From assembly GCF_964187505.1 (NCBI RefSeq), contig NZ_CAXLML010000179.1, forward strand, positions 1 to 64,000: a DNA stretch of 64,000 bases. The letters are read 5' to 3'. This document shows, one piece after another, positions 12,201 to 18,200 of the stretch; position 1 is the stretch's first letter, and each line of letters begins with the position of its first letter. This DNA is from Chordibacter forsetii. Its GTDB lineage: Bacteria; Verrucomicrobiota; Verrucomicrobiia; Opitutales; Seribacteraceae. The position numbers and the translations under genes are program-made. Below the pieces are notes generated by a model. That model made no database searches. It was not told the DNA's origin and saw nothing but the letters and a program-made list of their open reading frames with translations.

Positions 12201-15200
12201 CAATAAAGTCGCTCGTTCCATTAAAATCTTGGTCCAATGCCACTGATCCGTTGAATTCAATGCTGACTCCAGACAGGTCTCTCGTTGCTGAGTAGAGCCC
12301 CGGTTCCGTTACCTCTACTGAAAATATACGATCTCCCTGATGATCCGCCAAAATGGGCGTTCCCAAATGCCAGATTGAATTCAAGTTTGGAGTATCTTCT
12401 GAGTGTCTTACCACGACTCTTACCCTTTCTTGTGGATCACCAGATAAAGGATCATTGGGGAATGTTTCTGGGTCTCCGTCTCGTGTAACAGTAAATAAAG
12501 AGTTTCCCGTTTCGTCCCATGCCCAAGATCTTTCTTGAAATCCTTGGCCTGCTCCTTTCGGCCTGTAAATTTTATCCAGTTCCAAATTCTTTAACTTGGG
12601 ATCGTCTAAAATGACCGAGGTATTTAAGCCATACTCGTCAAAAACGGGAAAAGCATCTACTCCAGTTCCCGAACCTTCAACATAGATTTGTGAGGCATAA
12701 TAATTTGATCCATTGTCTTCTACGACAATTTCTAAAATTTTACCATTTTCGCAAATAACGGATAAATTCGCATCCATGGGCAACCAGTCACTGTAAGGGT
12801 TTCGATAATAAGCGTTGTCATGTAATTGATAACTGACTTTTGTTCCCCAACATTTTCTTGCTAAGAATAAAGTATCGAGATGAGCAGGATTTTCCGTTAA
12901 ACTACAATCTTTATGGTTGGCATCGTGTCGCATCCGCCAACCAGTTATTTGATCGCCGGTTGGTGTAATTAAGGTTCCATTTTCATCTTGGTAAGGAAAT
13001 TGTGCATCCGTCTCTCCTGGGCATTCCTCAGGAGGGTACATGCCCACATGCACATGCCCGCACTCTACCTTTCTTCCATCCTCAGTCATTCGAAGAAACA
13101 TACATTTCCACTTTCTATGAAAAGAATCCGCTGAGTCATGGTATCCTATTTGCTTAGGGGCAACATCACGAACAATTGCGATCGGATCGATATATCCCCT
13201 ACCACTTTTGGTAACTACCACTTTATTAATCTTTCCGTTAATTACCTTGGGTGCTCCGTGTGCTCTTTCGCCTGCAGCATCAATATCTTCTTCCTTTCTG
13301 CCTCGATCCCAAATTTCTATCCATGGCTCAAGGTGAGAGAATTGAGCACTGGTGCCGGCCTTATCGTGACCGCCTGGTGCACCTTGTGCACACATGGTAC
13401 AACGAGGTATTTCTTGTAAATATCCACCAAGACGCACCTCCAATGTGGCATTTTTTTCATCCGTAGACATGGTAAAATCTGAATGCTTTGCTGTTGGTCG
13501 GTTGTCAGGTTTCCAATTAAAATATCCAATTCCACCATCTAGAATCAATGTATCTTCTATTACCCCATCATCGTCGTTATCGACTGCTTGGATTATTGCA
13601 CCTCGACCTCCTCCACCCGAAACAGTGACCATAGGATATATAGTAAAGGGATATTCATCAGGGTCTGTATTTTGATAATTTACATAGCCTGAACCACCGG
13701 AGATTATGCTGACGTCAATGATTTCACCAGTTTCAGGGTTTATCTCATTAACCTCCAAAATGGCTTCACTAATTAAATAAGGCACTGATTGGTTGTATTC
13801 CTGCAAATTCAAAATTGCATTGGTTTGCTGAGGAAACCCACCAATTACTTTAAGTTCGACTGGCATGCTGTAACCATACCCAGGATTATTTACAGAAACA
13901 GATGAAAAGGTACGGTTGAAATCAATCAGCGAAATATTTACATCCTCACTACCGTTCCAATCGTACACACCAAAATATTCACTCAAAGGTGTATTTTTTA
14001 GTGTGGGGTGACCAAACCAAGTATCAATATCTGCATGCCCCAAATGTTCCTCTTCTTTTTGATTTGCTGTAGCCGGTTGATATCCCGATCCATTTATTCG
14101 TACCTGATCAAAAGGTATGCTGGTAATACCATGTCCTCCATCTACAATACTAACCGTTTCGTTAATATCAGGATCAAGAAAATAAAAAGCGAAGGCTTCA
14201 GCAGTTGGGCTTTCAATAGCCAATGGATTGTGCAGTGTTGGATCAGATACCGAAAAAACAATTGCTTCATCAAACCCAAAAAGCCCTTGAGGTTGATGAT
14301 ATGGATGAGGCCAAGGAAAAGAGGCGTTTAATTCAAGACGTGTGGACCTATTTTGGTTCATGGTAATGTAGTCCACATATAATCGATCTACCATACGACC
14401 ATCTGGCATGGGTAGTGTGGTTACCGTATCCATTTTTTTAACCCATACAATCTCTCCAACCGAAGCACTCTCAAATTCTCCTATACCCTCTGCATCGATT
14501 AATCTTCGCCATCCATTGTCAGAACCGTCTCGCCAGATGTAGCCACTGCGTTTGGTTGAATTTGTGCCTTGGTGGAAATTGTAAACCGCATCTTCGTCCA
14601 CGACATAAGCCAGCTGACCATGTGTACCATTCGATTCTGTGAAATTCCCCTCCAAGCCAGTCAGATTCGGAAAACTTGGTAAGTCCGTTTTGTTTTCTTC
14701 CGAACCATACCAAAACACAAATTCTGGATTCTCACGATATCCAGCACCTGTTTCATTTATTTTTACCGTACCAACTGCATCTACCACGGCCTCTAACCTT
14801 GGGACTTGTTCACGCCCGCGGCGTAATTCAAACAGGTATTGAACTTCCTCATTGGTTAAAATTTTGTTGTACACAATAAAATCGTCAATCCGACCGTTAA
14901 AAAATATTTCAGTATCTCGAACGGTTCGATCCATCGCTTTTCCAATATTAAGCGTCTTGGCGTCAGCTGAGAAAGCAAAGAGATTATCAAAACCGTCATA
15001 AAGTGAGTCCGCCAAATCATAAGGACTGACCTGAATATTTTCTCCGTCTATCCAAATCTGGCTACCGGGGAACGAGGCTGCAATATGATGCCATTCGCCA
15101 TCATTTACTCGATTACCCGGATTATTTGCACCCAAACCTGCAAGCCTCGGCAAACCATTGGACAACTCTAGAGCAAAGAAACTACCCGGCGTTATAGTGA

Positions 15201-18200
15201 TTTCAGTTTGATTGGTTTCAACATCTGTAAAAACATCAATAACAGGAGGGCTTGAACTCCAAAATAAAGGATTGGGTGATTTAGATGAGGATGTCTTTAC
15301 CCACAAAGAAAAAGTTCCTTCCGCTAATCCAAATTCTAATGCATGAGTAGACAAATCCAGGTGATCTTCAGCTCCATCAAAATTTAAAGACAGACCATTT
15401 AGTTCGCCGGCAAAGGAGTCTCCCAGTCTCCCCGTGCCATTAGGAGAATTTGGATAAGGCGTAAATTCCGGAACCTTATCATCCCCAGCGACCACAGTTT
15501 CCGGACTAACAGGTAAAAAATCTGCACTTCCCATTGGAGTTGCATGGTATTTGTTCCCAGAAATATCTAAATAAGTTCGGCCCGACAAATACCTCATCTC
15601 CGAGTTACTTAGAGGAACTCCATATACCTTTACCTCATCTACTAAGACCGACTGAACAGCAGTGATGTTTAAATCAATAGGACTAACAGAGACGGGGAGG
15701 TTAGCTGCCCTACCATCCACAAACAAGCTAGCGGTTCCTTGGTTACAAATAATTCCAATGTGTGTCCAATTATTTTCACCTTGAGCCGTTAAATTAGTGT
15801 CATCATTACCGTTTAATTCATAACTTGAATCAGAATTGGAAAATTGAATTGAATCAGAACCTGAAAGATCCACTTGAAAATCGCCTTGGGGATTTATCCA
15901 CATGGACAAAGTAAAATTCTCATCTAATACCCTGACTGCAGATAATAAATTAGTTGAATTAATCTCCAACGAATTTCCCATTAGTCCCCAGTTATTAAAA
16001 TCATTTTCATCCAAAATTTGCGAAGCCAGCAACCTAGCACTTGCATTAAGCTCGTTTGGTGAACCACCACTCAGGTTTTCATCCAGCTTCCAATAATGTG
16101 CAAGGTTCTGGGAGTCTGGTTCGAGGTTCCACCCCGGGGAGGGTTGGTGCCTCGCTTCGCTCACATCTTCAAATAAACTTTCATGTCGATCAAACGACCA
16201 ATAGGCAAATGGTTCATGAGGATAGTGCAAGACAGCCATGGTGCTGTTGGGCTCGAATCCTTTTCCTTGATTCGAAATCGATATGGTTCGCATTTGTTCA
16301 CTTCCGCTCATCCAATTCGTAACCGTGGCATTTACTTCAGCATAAGGATCACTATTATCTGTGGCACCACTCCCCCACACTACTAGACTTGGAGATATAG
16401 AATCGCCTGGCCGACTTTTCCAAGTGTTACCTAAAAAAGAGGTGGCGATCACTGGAGATATTGTGCCCACACCATCAACATAAGCAGTAATATTTGCATC
16501 CGAATTTGAGTAGTCCTCCCAAATACTTGCCCGGCGAACTTCAATTACTGGGGTGTTATTTCGGTCATATCCTCGACCTCCGTATGCTAAAAAGTCTCCA
16601 AATTCATTAATTTCTCTTGGCCCAACACGGGCATAATTTATACTCGTTTCCTGTACCAATGCCTTAGCGTATGGCCTGGATATAAGATTTGTGTGGGTTG
16701 TATTATTGAAATCATCAAAACTTACTAAACTTGAATTAGCCTCCAAGTACTCGAGCAGATCAAGAACCGTTGCATTCCCGTCTGCCGTTGCATTCAATTC
16801 GGTAGAAGGTAGCGATTTGGTCATATTTTGATGATCCTGTAAATATTCCAACATATCTAGGTAAGTTCCAACATCGTTGGTTCGATAATTCGAAAAAGTA
16901 GACCCGAATGTGTAATAAACTTTTGGATTACGGACATATCCACTGCCCTTTGTAAGATCCATTCGGGCGTCCAAAAGCATGTTTAAAATAATTTCAGGCG
17001 GTCGATTTTCGATGCCTTGCAGAAAAGACATATCAACTCCATCCATGGTAGAGTCAAAAGTGAAACGGTGGATTTCACCACGATGAAAATTTAATTCAGG
17101 AGCAACCTCCCCATTAATCATAAACTGTCCAGGACTACCACCTGAAGCTGGGAAAAAACTGTCGTAAAGATTTCCAGCCCAAGAAACTTTATGTTCAATA
17201 ATCGGTGATTCAGACAATACAACCCGAGCACCCTGGACGGGGTTTTGGCGAGATCGGACGGTGCCAGTAACCATGGATTGGTTAATGGTATTTCCATCTC
17301 CTACTTTAAGAATCAAATTTCTAGAGGCAATACCTCCTTTCATATCTGAAACCACAACCCGCAAGACTTGGGTTCCCAGCTCGTTAAAATTTAAATAAAT
17401 AGATGAGCTGTTGAGGTAGGTGGATGAACTAAGGGACTGTTCATTTAAAAACCATGAATAAGCAAAGTTGGAAGCATTGCCATCTATCATAACTGAAAAC
17501 TGTACATACTCTCCCGGTAATGGAGAGGTAGAGGTAGCGGAAAGATTAAAGTCAGGCACCTCCGCCTCATTACGAGCCACAGATCCAGCATTCACCACCA
17601 CTTCAATATAGGGAATGAGCTCATGGCCGCCGGTTCGAATAGGTGTAAAATGCAAGTCTGCATTGTAATCGGAATAGGTCTTTCCCAATAATAAAGCACC
17701 ATCATTATAATTAAAGGGTGTTTGCGGAGTGGTATCCAATAAAAATGGTTCGATCGGGCCATCGTCACTATGAGTTGCCACATTAATTACCAGACCGTCT
17801 GTAGAAATATCTGTGCGATAAGATAGATAATAGTCCAAGAGCTCTTCGCCAGTTAACATACTATGTGGTTTAATACTTGCCGTTGACGGCGTTTGGGCCC
17901 GTATTCCTCGAATCCATCGAGTGGTAGGGTCTAATAAAGTTGCTTGTGTAAGGTTATCCGTCCCCCTTAGTTCTAGAATGTTAGAAGGGTTTAGTATTAA
18001 GATCATCGATCCATTCTCATCCATAATTTGAACACTTGGCTCTTCCACAAAACCCCTACCCGCTTTGGTTATATTGAGTGTCCAAATGTCAGATATGGAA
18101 TCATAATTTAGGGACCCGTTCACATCTTCACCAGTTCCAACAATATTTATCGCAAAAGGAAACGCATTTTTGTCTAGGGTATAATTTCCATCTGCATCGG

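Noticed and set aside
13138..13675. Several overlapping plus-strand frames within the giant gene
   Set aside because: They lie opposite the Cys/His island of the giant protein, overlap each other in different frames and show no start signals.
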